This document shows, one piece after another, positions 46,400 through 58,360 of a stretch of 64,000 nt of DNA. The DNA lies in contig OY987299.1 in NCBI GenBank assembly GCA_963920635.1, forward strand, positions 64,028,692 through 64,092,691. The letters run 5' to 3'. The notes beneath the pieces were generated by a model. It did not search any database. It was not told the DNA's origin and was given only the letters and a program-made list of their open reading frames with translations. Numbering within the stretch: the first letter of the stretch is position 1; the number at the start of each line of letters is the position of its first letter. Source of the stretch: Pseudeuparius sepicola. Lineage: Eukaryota; Arthropoda; Insecta; Coleoptera; Anthribidae. A program made the position numbers and the translations under genes.

Positions 46400-46504
46400 C
46401 CTTTGGTAAAAATTTCGTTCTGGTCGGTTAAAAATTAAAGATGTTATAGAGTTGTTTCACTCTTAAGTGAGACACTCTGTATATAAAAAATAAATAATAT
46501 GTTA

Positions 46505-46846
46505 AGATATAGGAAGTGGCTATTTATACGTCGGGGTACCTACCTAGCCAAAATTTCAAGAAAATCGGGGGTGAGTTACACCATTGGAAATTATTCCCAC
46601 TACTTTTTTCACACGGCAGCGTCTATCCCCCAAAAAGGAGCAGTGCATACGCTCCTTATTGCAAAGATGCTTGAGAAAAATGCACTTCCGACGTATCTAA
46701 ATATTAGTTCACTTCGGCTTCGAACGTGTACGGAGTTAAATGCACGTCCAAAGAAGTCACGTGACTCAATCGACCAATGAGAGCGCAAGACGTATACTGA
46801 CGTTTGTATCCGTCGGACGTATAAATAGCCACTTCCTAAGATATAT
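46505..46846. mobile_element. MITE with ~30-bp inverted ends
   Basis: aggaagtggctatttatacg near the left end is mirrored by cgtataaatagccacttcct near the right end. The interior 46535-46812 has no supported gene. Confidence 0.7.
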
Positions 46847-47874
46847 GTGTTCAAATACTGGTTTCGAATAGACTTCTTTTCCAAAGTAAGAACAAACACA
46901 GTATTAAGTTTGAATCATTTTATTTACCATTGGCATCTTCATAGGGTAAACTGTTTCACACGAGTCGCATATGTTTTCATCGACCACTTCAATAATCACT
47001 GTCGCCGGGATCCATTGCAACCGCAGACATAGGGAGTTCATCGAATACTAAAACGAGTCGTTATTAAAACCCAAATAGGTCGAAGCTTTGAAATTCTTAC
47101 TGTTTCATGCATTGCGGACCCAGTCTTGGCTTGTATACGAGGCCTTGGTGCTAGGAAGTGCTTGTAAACTTGGCAGTAATTTGCTCCGTTGCCGGGCTTA
47201 CGATTGTCAGTATTTCACCAGTTGATACCTATGGAATATTTTTGGGATGTATAATGGTTTTTTTAAAGGGGCTGAATGTGAATTACCCGGCCGGAGATCG
47301 CTGGAACCCTTGTTTTGATAATGATCAAACAGGCCAGGCAAATTAAGTGAGGTTATTATCGGTTTGATATTTATTTCCTATATTTGTTGTTTTATTCGTC
47401 TTTGCCGGACCGTGGGACTCTTCTTCTTATGAATTTTGCCAGCTGAGGGTTTTGTCTACGTAACAACGATTGTAGTGCGGCATTATATATCTACATTACA
47501 TATCCTTATAAAAACACCAGAAGATTATTAAATTGTATAGGTACTTACCTTCCGTTCATGTACGAAAGATTACAAAGGAGTATTCTTACATCTTCCTCTA
47601 TGGCTGAAATCTGGACAACAACCCTCAGGAGGACGTTGGAATATACAAGACACAGCATATGGGTCATGGGCCACAACAATGCATTAAACCATCAAACACA
47701 AGTCACAAGTTACACAACCACAATGGCCGACGTCCGTCAACGGTTCGCGTCCTCTCCGGTCTCCTACCACAGAATAATTCTCTGCTCCTACTCTCTCCCG
47801 CAGAAGAGCGCAGGATCCGTGAAGTCACCTGACGGTTTTTGCCAATCGCGTTGCGGTATTTTTGTCACGTGACA
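46847..47874. other. unassigned stretch
   Basis: Frames of 60-100 residues are present but none shows a recognisable domain, and I do not call them genes. Confidence 0.3.
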
Positions 47875-48175
47875 ATTTTGGCCAATACCGCCCGATGCCA
47901 TAAACCAGTATTTTGCCAGTATCAAATCAACGTAGGATTCACCCGTCGACTCGACTGCCATTGTCAAATACTGTCTGGGCCAATACTGGATATTTACGTC
48001 TTGAATACGTAACGATTGCCTTCAATTTGCCGGCATAAAACTATAGGCCAACCTATATTTCAATGGCCAGTGTCATATGTCTTCTGGACCAATATTAGGT
48101 GCCAATGGCCAACACTTTGCCGACATTGCCTACATTGGCCCAGACATTGGCCACGGATGATTTGTTTGCTGGGTA
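47875..48175. repeat. cluster of degenerate TGGCCAAT boxes
   Basis: About a dozen short boxes of the type ttggccaat, gggccaatactgg, aatggccag, tggaccaatatt, aatggccaac and attggcccag lie within 300 bp. They resemble the cluster at 44475-44660. They may be diverged subrepeats of one transposon end. Confidence 0.5.
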
Positions 48176-48895
48176 ATATGGTGCACTGCCGCTGCATAAG
48201 CTACGATGGCCGAAAGGAGCCTGGAATTACCTTCCATAGGTAAAAATAAAAGTCATAGGTATAAATAAAAGTCAAGAAATAGTGCTTGTAAAACATATCT
48301 AAATCGGTCTTTGTGAAATCCGAATAATAAACAACCCTTGTATATAAATGTTTAAAATGTGTGTTTCATTTCAACTGTCATAATATCGAGTCATATAACC
48401 AACTTCGATAGCCGAGCCGAAGTTGTCGTTATACAACGTAAAATGAAAGGTAGAAAATGTAATTTTGAACAAAAAGTTTCTGTTGTGTACGTAGGTGAAC
48501 CGAAATTATACCACATGAATTACACTATTGGATTTATTATACGCACTTTAGTTACATAAGTTACAGCCACATGACCTGACGCACAAAATACGGTTATGCT
48601 TAAATTACGAGACCACTGGTCGACTACTTATTAGAGATGAGCGATATTTCGATACCGGTTATTTAGAACCGGTGATTTCGATATCGCCGATAACACCGGT
48701 GATCCAAATATCAAAGTAACCGTTACACAGTGATTAAAGAGTTTTTCGACTGCGTTGGTTTGGCGGCTAGTCACCGCGGTTTCGCTGACGATCAACAGTT
48801 GACAACGAACAGCGACTGCGACCGCTGCACCGCGAACTGGGATCAGTTTTTTCTCGCCGGTCTCCTCAATCGACGCCACTAACGGACCTCCTTAT
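48176..48895. other. unassigned stretch with a possible transposon end
   Basis: The tagagatgagcgatatttcg at about 48633 resembles hAT-type termini, followed by accggt-containing subrepeats to about 48720. No partner end was found. No supported gene. Confidence 0.35.
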
Positions 48896-49475
48896 TTAGG
48901 CCTATGGAACATGCGCATTAGACCTTCAGACCGCTCAATTCAAAACAGTGGTTGTTTTTCTGAATTACTATCTCCCTACAAACTTTTATATTGATATCCT
49001 GGCGAAGGGGAACCGCCCAGGTGTTATTATGGCCTCTGGGTGGAAGTCGTGCCGTCCAGGAGTATTGGTGCTGCTCACACCGACGCGTGAGCGCTGTAAG
49101 GGGACCCGGATCCGGAATGGACATGGTCAGTGAAGCCTGAGACACAGACGGGTGAACTGCTTACGGGAGATCCGCGAGTTCAGACGGTCCGGGTGGCTGG
49201 AAGCCGTTACCGTTGACCACGTTCGGGTTTGTGTATTTTGTATTCACCATTCACCTTGTGCGAAATAAATCAGTGTTGTAACGTACTCGAGAACTTTCGT
49301 TGTCGACCATAGAGAATAGGTAGAGTGCTGAAAAAGTCCCTTTTTATGGCAAATTGTGGATTTGCGTATGGGCCTATTGAACATGCGCATTAGACCTTCA
49401 GACCGCGCAATTCAAAACAGTGGTTGTTTTTCTGAATTACTATCTCCCTACAAACTTGTATATTGATAATGTGGA
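48896..49475 (+). repeat. direct repeat of ~108 bp, copies 471 bp apart
   Basis: The block catgcgcattagaccttcag ... ctccctacaaactt ... tattgata at 48896-49005 is repeated at 49367-49475 with a few differences. Between them is an aataaa at about 49265. The arrangement could be two overlapping ends of a decayed LTR, possibly of the gypsy remnant downstream, but LTR borders could not be set. Confidence 0.6.
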
Positions 49476-49925
49476 CTGGTCAAGACTTCGATAACTACAA
49501 CTAGGTTCGTTTATACTTGTAAAACTAGTTTCGTCCAAACTACTAGAATTTGCTTCACTGATGCTAGAACTTGACTTGTTTTCATCTACCTTTATAACTT
49601 TAACACTAAAACAAATAAGCTACTAATAGTTTCTTACACCGCAATCATGTTAATATACTTACTTAAATGATGGTTTAGGTAGTTTTAATAGAAGAGTTGG
49701 TACCGCATTTTCAATTAGCTGCGTTTTGACTCGTTTCGTTTTTAAACACTCTGGTGTAAAATGAGCAGAACATATTCGAGATGATCACTTAATTAGATAC
49801 AACACGAACTAAAACGAAGAAACTATTAATAATTATCTGAAAATCGAAAGAATTATGCCACAAAGCGTCTTGAGTCTTGAGTAGAAACAGTATTAACAAA
49901 GATTAAGTAAATACAATGTTAAGGT
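49476..49925. other. unassigned stretch
   Basis: No supported gene; leads into the gypsy pol remnant. Confidence 0.3.
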
Positions 49926-51890
49926 AAAAGTTGAATATTTGGGGCATCGTATTGATAGTGAGGGTATTCATCCGACGCAGGAAAAATTGAAAGCTATTAA
50001 GTACGCGCCTGAACCCCAAAATATAACGCAATTACGTGTCTATTTAGGCCTACTCAATTATTATTGTAAGTTTATACCTATGTTGTCACCACAACTACGA
50101 CCATTATATGGTTTGTTAGAAAAGGGAGTAGACTTTGATTTTAATTCAGAATGTAAGAAAGTTTTTGAACTTAGTAAAACGTTGATTGCACACAACAATG
50201 TTTTAGTAAATTATGATCCGTCCAAAACATTAGTCTTGTCATGTGACGCCAGCTCATACGGAGTTGGATGAGTTCTAAGTCATAGAGAAAACGGAGTCGA
50301 AAAGGCTATAATGTTTGCGTCCGGAACATTGTCAAAGGCAGAGCAGAATTATTCGCAATTAGAACGTGAGGCATTGGCTATAATATTTTGTGTTAAAAGA
50401 TTTCATAAATATATTTATGGTAGGCAATTCATATTAATATCTGACCATCAACCATTGAAGATCATTTTTAATCCGAATCGTAATATTTCGGTAATGTCCG
50501 CGTCTAGGATAATTCGATGGAATGTAATTCTGTCGGCATATGATTATCAGATTGAATACAGAAAAGGTACACAACTTTTTAAGGCTGATATGTTGTCACG
50601 GTTGCCGTTAAAAAAAAATATCCAGTACTTGTGAGAGTTAGGTATAGATTTTGTTAAGACTGGATGGCCTAACGAAGTTGAGAACGAGGAACTTAAACCA
50701 TATTTAAAAAAAAAGAGAGGAACTTTCTGTAGAAGAACATTGTCTTTTAGTGGGAGCGTTGGAATTGTTAGATCAAAGATTTTAGCACGTTCGGTGTTTT
50801 GGTGGCCGGGACTACAAGAGGAAAAAAAATGGACACAGAATAATTCTGAAAAGCACCTTGTGTCGTGGCCTAAAACAAAAAATGTGTTCCAACGAGTACA
50901 CATTGATTTCTTTTATAGAAATAATGTAGCATTTTTGTTAAGTAGATAGTAAGTCAAAATGGATAGATATTCATTGCATGTCTAATGGAAGTAATGTAGC
51001 TCGGACAATTAAAAAGTTAAAAACTACATTTGTAATCATGGGGTTACCTGAAGTATTGGTAAGCGATAATGGTCCCCCGTTTAACGCAAATGATTTTATT
51101 AAGTTTTGCCAGTGTAATGGTATCATGGTACTAAAATCACCGCCATACCATCCACAATCAAATGGCGCAGCCGAAAGATATGTTCAGAATGTTAAAAGTG
51201 CATTGGATAAGTTTAAACGCTTACTGTAAAACAGCAAATCACTAACTTTTTATTTAGTTATAGAAATACTCCAAGTGTCAGTACAGATGTTAGTCCTACT
51301 GAAATGATCTTTAAAGTTAAACCTAGAACACATCTTGATTTGCTAAAGCCCGAGTCCGAAGGAAAAAGTAAGTATATCACCTTACAAAGACAGTTTGATG
51401 TTGTCAAACCTGAGCGGTTCACAGTAGGTGAAAAAGTTCTTGTTGGGAAATTGGGACCCTACTGTAGTGACAAATGGAAAAATGGTATTGTGATGAAGGC
51501 AATCAGTGCAGTTACCTATTTGATCACTGTGGAAAGTAATCTGTTGTACAAACAGCTATGCTTGAAATTCCAACTAGTGACAAGGTTATGGTTTCTACAC
51601 CATCGAGAGTGTTTGAACCCATTCGTGATTATAGTAATGACAAAAATACTGTACCGTCTGCCGTCGTCAACCCTCCCATACAAACTAGTATGATGACTAG
51701 AAATCAGGTGGCACCGCCAGTCGAGCTACCTGTAGAATCTCCTGAAAGTAGTACTGTTATCGATGATGTAAGTTGTAGCCCGAATGTAACTTGTACTTCT
51801 GAAATGAGAGGAAGTCCCCGCACGCAAACAACCCCAACGTCTAGATTTGTAATCTGTGTAGACGCAGGTATCCCAGTTAAGTAGAGGGGT
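49926..51890 (+). pseudogene. Ty3/gypsy pol remnant (RT end, RNase H, integrase)
   Basis: It starts within the reverse transcriptase thumb/connection region (LGHRID-like, LGLLNYY, SCDASSYGVG). RNase H follows after an in-frame TGA near 50270 (SQLEREALAI, ISDHQPL, ADMLSRLP). The integrase zinc region is damaged near 50700-50850 and the core follows in pieces (HIDFF, VSDNGPPF, YHPQSNGAAERYVQN) with frame changes near 50945 and 51230. The C-terminal part runs to about 51700-51890. Gag, protease and most of reverse transcriptase are missing on the left. It is not functional. Confidence 0.85.
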
Positions 51891-52234
51891 ACCTAAATGT
51901 AGTGTAATTTGGATTACCTTGTATAGGGTTGGTAGTAACACAGTTGGTACACTGAGCGAAATCGACCAATAAGAAAATCTTGCTAAGATAATCTGCATTG
52001 TGACACGTATTTTTTTTATTATCCGTGCAATGTCGTCTACTAAGCTAGTAGGTTTGCTAGACCAATAACTCCGTTTACTTAAAATCCGCTGATCTATTGG
52101 TCCTTATAATTTCTTTTTTAATGGCAATACGATGACTTATTGCTGTAAGTAGGTGTCCTTAGCTGAGATCCACTTATTAACGCTTAAAAAGAACATTTCT
52201 AAGGTTAAAAGTTTCCAACCTACGACAGCAAAAT
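51891..52234. other. unassigned flank of gypsy remnant
   Basis: No LTR could be recognised and no gene supported. Confidence 0.3.
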
Positions 52235-52445
52235 AACTTGCTTGAAGGGATTCCATGGCACACTTGACTCGCCAGATGCCTTTAAAATTACTATTTTGCT
52301 CAACTTTGACACTCTGCAGAATGGAACTTCCTATATATTTTTTATTCAAATTTGGTATATGGGAGTTTTGGGGTGTTCTGATTAACGCTGTGGATTCAGA
52401 TTTTAAATAAAAAAATCGCTAAATGGTTTTCGTGAAAATCGAGGA
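52235..52445 (-). repeat. solo arm of the 37.8-38.9 kb fold-back family
   Basis: It shares gccagatgcctttaaaatt, ttgctcaactttgaca, gaatggaact, gattaacgctgtgg and cagattttaaataaaaaaat with the right arm at 38590-38790. The left arm is absent, so this is a truncated copy. Confidence 0.75.
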
Positions 52446-52469
52446 GTAGTAAGTAAGACACTTCAGTAC

Positions 52470-52770
52470 ACTTTGACCTTTGACCTTGACAGCTGATCCT
52501 GATCAAGGTCAAGGTCATGACCTTGAGATCTCAAGGTCATATGATCTAGCTCAAGGCCATGACCTTGAGATCTAGGTCAAGGTCATTGAGATCTCAAGGT
52601 CAACCCCTTGACCTAGGTCATGAACCCCAGCCCCCGCCCCCTTGGCCCCCGCACCTTGACCCCTTTCCCCCTCCACCGGCCCCGCCCCCTTGACCTTGAC
52701 CTAGGTCCCCGCCCGCTTGAGGTCATGAACCTTGACCTAGGGGCCTTGACCTAGGTCCCCGCCCCTTGAG
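52470..52770. promoter_or_regulatory. dense array of TCAAGGTCA nuclear-receptor half-sites
   Basis: The nine-base motif TCAAGGTCA or its complement TGACCTTGA occurs perfectly at about 52481, 52503, 52518, 52531, 52560, 52577, 52594 and 52691, with more near-matches (tcaaggcca, ttgaccta). This is the recognition sequence of monomeric nuclear receptors of the FTZ-F1/SF-1 and ERR groups. The stretch also behaves as a simple repeat rich in ccttgac, so expansion rather than selection may explain it. Regulatory function is not shown. Confidence 0.5.
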
Positions 52771-52964
52771 GTCATGAACTTGGCCTAGGTCATGAACTTG
52801 GCCCTCCAGCCCCTAGGCCCCTTGGTTCCGCCCCCGGCCCCAGAAAATTACTATTAAAAAGCCCCCCGCCCAGGGTTCCGCCCCTGGCCCCAGAAAATTG
52901 CTATTAAAAAAATACCAGGATTCGAACCGGGCTGGCTCCCGCAGGCCCCAGAAAATTACTAAAA
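52771..52964. repeat. GC-rich cccc-agaaaatt repeats
   Basis: Three copies of ccccagaaaatt(a/g)ct lie at about 52842, 52891 and 52946 among cccgcccc-rich DNA. The ggattcgaacc at about 52919 is the complement of a tRNA B-box, but no cloverleaf could be drawn. Confidence 0.5.
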
Positions 52965-53550
52965 GGTTAAACTAGGGAATTTCTTCCTAATAGGAAAGGA
53001 AATGTCCAGAGGCTGTGGGGGTGATGAGTCATGAATTTCGAAGAGGCCGGTGACCTCACATTTTTCCTGGAAAAGCTCCCAGTTTCTAAAAACTTAACAT
53101 TCTTGGAAAAGCGTAATTTTCTAGACATTTCTACTAATATTTTTAACAGGTACAAGAAAAGTGTTGCCGAAAGAAAACAAATTGATTGTTTTGCATAGAT
53201 TTTTATTTTTACACATATTAAATATTCTAAGAACAATAGATATGTTGAACATTCTTGGTTTTTTAAATCAAGGTCAAGCGTTGCATCCATGGTCCTAACC
53301 CATTGTGAACTCGACTACAGTTTCTGCGCACACACATTTTTATTTTCCTTTTCCTGAGGGTCTGCAGCTGGGAGTCAAACCTAACATTCCAAAGCCAAAC
53401 ACTTGACATGTAAAATTCTAGGAAATGCAGTGGGGCAATAATCTCGACATAGGAAATTTTTCAGGTTAAACTAGGGAATTTCTTCCTAATAGGAAAGGAA
53501 ATTTCCAGAGGCTGTGGGGGGGTGCTGGGTCTTGAATTCCGAAGAGGCCG
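52965..53550. repeat. direct repeat pair (~85 bp) around Polinton-like 3' sequence
   Basis: ggttaaactagggaatttct ... ggctgtggggg ... cgaagaggccgg occurs at 52967-53050 and 53465-53550. Between them, 53060-53375 matches the sequence at 59580-59690 and 60176-60400 (cattcttggaaaagcgtaat, aacaaattgattgttttgc, ctacagtttctgc, gggtctgcag-like), i.e. the region downstream of the 60.5 kb gene. Confidence 0.6.
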
Positions 53551-54192
53551 GAAGTCCTAATTCAAATTTATATGTTTGGAATTTTCAATGTTTTTCTGGA
53601 ATTCTAGGAAGTTTTCTCTGAATAGATATTTTCTAGAAATATATGTCTGAGAATAGTAGTGGTTTTCTGGAAAGGTAGTAGTTTTCTGGTCATTTTGTCA
53701 GGTACTTTTGGTCTGTAATTCTAGGTAATTTGGGAAAGTTTTACCTAATATCAACAATTTTTAAATGTTTCAACTGTTAACGTATGAACTATACGTTTTA
53801 ACAGGGAAGGGATTAAAATCAGTTATTCAGTTGATATTCAGAGACTTTTGGTTTGTAATTCTAGATAATAAAAATTATGTTCTGTTTAAAAGGTCTGAAA
53901 GACCTGTAGAATTTGAAAAATATAAATGTTTGATTTAGTGATTAGGGAAATGCTGAAGGCCTGGACGAAACCTATGATCGAAACAGTTTTTTGTAGTAGC
54001 TGTAGAAGGAAAATAAAAAACCATTAAAAAGTTAAGACTTTTATTAAATGTCATAAAAATACAAGACATCTATGTTCTACTTAATAACCCCAAGGGTTAT
54101 CAACTTTGCGTTTTTTGTAGTCCATCCTGAAGGTCTTGGATACCCTTTTTCGTGTGACAATATCTTTAGTTTTGGTATCTCGAGCCAGCTGA
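53551..54192. other. unassigned AT-rich stretch downstream of the polymerase
   Basis: No supported gene; repeated ttttctgg boxes near 53600-53700. Confidence 0.3.
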
Positions 54193-57100
54193 TCAAACGT
54201 TAGCTCGAGACACTGAGAGGGGTCTTCGAGCAACGTACGCATGGCAGTAGCGTTTTAATTTTTGTGTGTTCTCAAAATTAAGAGTGAAGCCCTTAACCTT
54301 GGTAACTTCGACACCTTTTAAGGTTCTAAAATAATAGCTTTTGGGGCCGGTTGACAGCCACTCGATGATGTAATCATCGTCTGCCAACTCATTCGCCCAC
54401 TCGCCCAGCGTAGAACCAGTTGTTATATTCTGGTTATTATCAATGTAAACAACGCTATCTGTGTCGTAATACACTATGTCATCACCTAATCTGTCTAGCA
54501 TATTGTATAAACGTAAGCGCGCATTGGATGTCGTAAAACAGGCAATAAATACGTTTGTAGATGTAGAGTTCTCTATAAACACGTCCTTAAATTTGTATGC
54601 TACTTGTACCACGTCCTCGTTGATAAAGACACAGCTGGTTATTTCGATTTTATCATCCAACAGTACTTCGTACCAGCGCTTGACATCCGTAATGTATTCA
54701 GTCTGGCACATGTTTAATCTCTGACCGAATTTCCCCCATAGTGAGTTCAAACATAACTTTGCGACCGCCCTCTTGCCAGGATTAACACTAATATTTTCAA
54801 TATCTAAATCAATGCTCATTTGTTGTTTAATAGCATATGCGTAATCTTCGTTTGTTTCATAGCCGTGGGGGCTTGTCTCAAGTTTGATTTTCATAAAGTC
54901 TCTCACATACTCCTTAAATAGATCCGTGGACACCTCTTTAAAATGCCACACCTCTTGGATCTTTACTATTTTATAGCCTTTTTCTATTGCTTTATTTATT
55001 TCCAGTGTAGTCCAAGTGCCAGTGAGCGCACGCTGCTCTTCTGTGTGACAGCACGGTCCCTCTGGTTCCTCATCGATACACGTACGACATAGGCCGAATG
55101 TTAATTTGTCGTGCGCTTTCACAGGCAACACCGGGTGGTAAAGACGGCGTGGTGGCAAAACTGTACATTTGACCAAACCGAACCAGTTAAAATCATAAGC
55201 AGAGGGTTTGTAAATTTTTATCGGATGTCCCACAGGATAAGGATCATGATACTGTACGGTTGGGTACAAGGAGACAACATCTATATATTTCATTTGCTTT
55301 CCCGTAACCTTCAACTTGGCTGCATTCGTGCGACCACCGAAGAAAGCGTCCCTAGGTTTTAGGGGCTCTTCCTCAAAGATGTAAGTCGAATTTTTGTAAG
55401 CTTCAGATTTTAGCCAGTTGCATTCCCAAATTTCGACTAATCTATAGCCGGCCTCTTTAAGTTGTCGACTTCTGCGACATGTTTTCTCATACAGATCGTC
55501 CATGGTTTCGTGATTGATCTGGTTGATTGTTAAGGGGTCGTAACACTTCCTGCATCCGTGCCACACGCACCCGTGATATTGATAGACTGTTTTAGTACTA
55601 GAGTCAAAACCATCCACTTTAGCCCCCAAAATATGTACCTCGCCCCCATTGAGGGCGTGGCGAACATTGGTAAACTGGCTTAGCCACATAATCGAGGACT
55701 TACTGTAGGTATCTTTACGATCCGTCTGTACCACGGCAACTGTATTTTTAGGTAAGTATTTTGATCTGTACAAGGCCATGCACACACTCGCAATTGTCAA
55801 GTATTGGAAAGGGTCGATGTTGGCTATTGACAAAAACTCCTTTCGTAACGAAAGGCCAAAATTTCCTTTTGGAAATCGAAAATGTCATTTTTATGATCTT
55901 CGTACCACTGTAGAAACTCCTCTCGTTTTTTATCCTTCATAGTATCCGGACTATAGAATTCTACAGCCGGTAAAGGACCCACATACGACTGGTTCACGGG
56001 TGTGTTGAAGAAGTGCGGGAAGTACCCCTTTTTCAGCTCCTTCAGACCGAATGTTTTTGGGAAATCGGCCAGCGGTCCGGCTACAAAATTTGAACTATCT
56101 ATAATTTTCAATTTAATATGTGGTATTTCTAACAACATTAATTTTGAACCGTTGTAAATAGTAAAAGGTTTAATGGTATTTTCCACGCAATACTTTAAAA
56201 TAAAATAAGAGTCATATCCTTTAGTATTATGTCCAATGGCTGTATAACCACGGTTTTGTTCGGACACCAACCATTCGCAGAATTCTTTGTTGTCATGAAA
56301 AATATATTTTTTACCTTCGAAGTTCTGTGCCACGACCAAATTGGGTACGTGTATGCCTGTGTCTTGCATTGCCTCATAATCAAACCATATATATTTTTCA
56401 GTGTACGTGCATCTTGGTATTTTCTTTGTTTCTTGGCCGTTGCAGCGGCACGGATTTTTGAATACTGGAGAATCTTTAAAGTGATTACAGCATCCCTTAT
56501 TTATGTCATTGCTACGTCCGTTGCATGTACATGCTACGGCGCAGATACCACCTCTGGTATGCCTCTGTTGCATATAACACTCATGGCCCACGGTCGTAAA
56601 CTCTTCGCAGTTACGGCATATGGTAAAGCCACATTTGTGCGGATTTTGCCGCAAAGTCTATTGCAACCCGTACATTTGTAAATTTTGCTACAAACACCTG
56701 TGTGGTTCTCCATACACTCACCGTTGTAACAAAATCTATTGCAGCGCTCGCAATAAACCTTCGCCCTAGTTTCTATAGCGTGTTCGGTCTTTTTGCACAG
56801 GCTGCAAAGAGGTTCCTTTTTGCACCTATGCATAGGTATCTTTATTTTCGTAGGGGGTGTCGCATTTACAGCAATAAAAGCGGCTGCCATACAGGCCCGT
56901 CAAACTGTTTACCACATCATAATGGTTGCCTTGCTTGTACAAATATAGCGCTGTCTCTCGATCCGGGCGTGCGTAAATAACGGAGTTGAAGCTCTCAGCA
57001 CAGATAATTTTAATTTGTACGTTAAGTAACTCTTCCGTCTGTCTGAAATCCTCCAGGTTAAAAACCGTGTCGTAAGACCCCCCTAGGCGCTCACCAAAAG

Positions 57101-57588
57101 ACTCTGTATATCTCTACCTATTCTGATTTTTTTTATGTCAGAAGAGGTCAAGCGCATTCCCAAGATATTGTCACGACTGTAGGCCAGGGCCACAATAATA
57201 GCTCTGGCTCCACAAAGATTATCATTGTTATTAATACGGGTAATACTCTTTTTACTTACCCGATTTGTTGACAGATTTAAAATTTTTGAACGACCCGAAC
57301 CACGTGGTATTTTAAAAATTTGGACCTCCAAGGAGGTCCCGGAAAAATTGACTTTTTGGACGTCAAAATGTTCTCGACCTGTTCAAGCAGACCGTCGACA
57401 GAAACATCCGCACTAGTTGGCGTCGACAAAGGGTGATTAAAACCTTCGTTGGAGATAATAACCCTTAGCTTGTCGCCCCTCTGGTAACCGGCATTCTTCT
57501 TAGCTATCTCCACTCCTTCTTCTAGTGTGCGTCGAACCTCCTCTTTCGGAAAATTCAACCAACCACCGCCTGTCTTTGCAATACCCAC
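54193..57588 (-). pseudogene. Polinton/Maverick-type DNA polymerase B, broken
   Basis: Read on the minus strand, 57588-57083 is the N-terminal region (DKLRVIISN, IPRGSGR, NNDNLCGARAI). 56950-56450 is a Cys-rich zinc-binding stretch. 56420-55850 is the 3'-5' exonuclease (FDYEAM, then GHNTKGYDSY). 55833-54193 is the polymerase (SLYP, KLCLNSLWGKFG, YYDTDS). The order fits protein-primed family B enzymes of Polintons and related adintoviruses. Breaks: frame changes near 57300, 57085-56950 and 56645, and a junction near 55850 where the third exonuclease motif expected there is missing. The last 546 residues remain one open frame. No Polinton integrase, ATPase, protease or capsid gene is seen nearby, so only a remnant is left. 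It is not functional. Confidence 0.85.
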
Positions 57589-57790
57589 CTTACTAGTAGT
57601 CAGGTAAGCGTTAAATTTTTTGACAAATTTTGTTGTTGTTAACGGTCCACATTATTTTTATAACTTAACTCAAGAGACAGCAAGTACATCCGCAGCACAA
57701 ATGACTTTTTCGTAACCTCTATGCTAATAGCAGTGCGGAGAGCTGTAACAGTAGGTCACGTGATCAATTTTAGAAGGAGCACGTCTGTAA
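57589..57790. other. spacer between polymerase and degenerate small gene
   Basis: Nothing recognisable. Confidence 0.3.
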
Positions 57791-58360
57791 CCACGGCACA
57801 AGAATACCTTGCTGGTTCACCTTCTCCTCCAGTTCAGTATTCCCAAACTTGGTAACTTGTCTCCAGATATTTATCACAAGAAATTGATTTAGCGCAAAGG
57901 CTTTTCTTAGAACACTTATTTAAGCTAGGTGATGTCAGTATCTAAAATTTTTAGATTTTCGCCCCCTATTTATATGTCGTTACTCCTAAAACAAAATTCG
58001 GTTGAATATTGTAATGTCAGCATTTTCCTGAGAAATACGGTATAATTTTCAAAAGCACGTTCCGGGAAAAAATTCTGATGATTCAACATCCGGTCATTTA
58101 CATCGAAAATTCTAGAAAAGTGTTGAAATTATGTTCTCACTGACAAAAGATCGCAATTCTAATTATTTGTAATTATTTAACTCGAAGTCGTCGATCGTAT
58201 TCAAAAGTCATATGTGTTATTTTTACTCTCGGCTTTGATGCCCGCAGAAAGTACTTTTATTTTAGTGTAAATATTATTAGAATGAACGATAAACACATGC
58301 ATATTAATTGCCTATAGCCGCGGTCAAAAGTTTTCGGAATGTAGGTAGCATTTCGGATAT
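57791..58360 (-). pseudogene. degenerate paralogue of the 60.5 kb small gene, with its upstream region
   Basis: The aacttggtaacttgtctccagatat block at 57847 corresponds to the aacttagtattttgtctccagatat block at 60656, which encodes the NIWRQNTKFGS stretch. Homology continues upstream through ggttgaatattgtaatgtca (58000 against 60881), gaaaattctagaa (58104 against 60995) and tttgatgcc..ctgaaag (58229 against 61118) to aatgtaggtagcatttc (58338 against 61231). No intact frame is left in this copy. Confidence 0.65.

Noticed and set aside
46499..48559. Frames of 60-104 residues between MITEs
   Set aside because: No recognisable motifs, no consistent start context, and partly inside a MITE.
48633..48720. 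hAT-like terminus tagagatgagcg with accggt subrepeats
   Set aside because: No partner end, no 8-bp duplication and no hAT transposase nearby; kept only as a remark.
52915..52935. tRNA B-box complement ggattcgaacc
   Set aside because: No A-box at the right distance and no cloverleaf could be drawn; at most a fragment of a tRNA-derived SINE.
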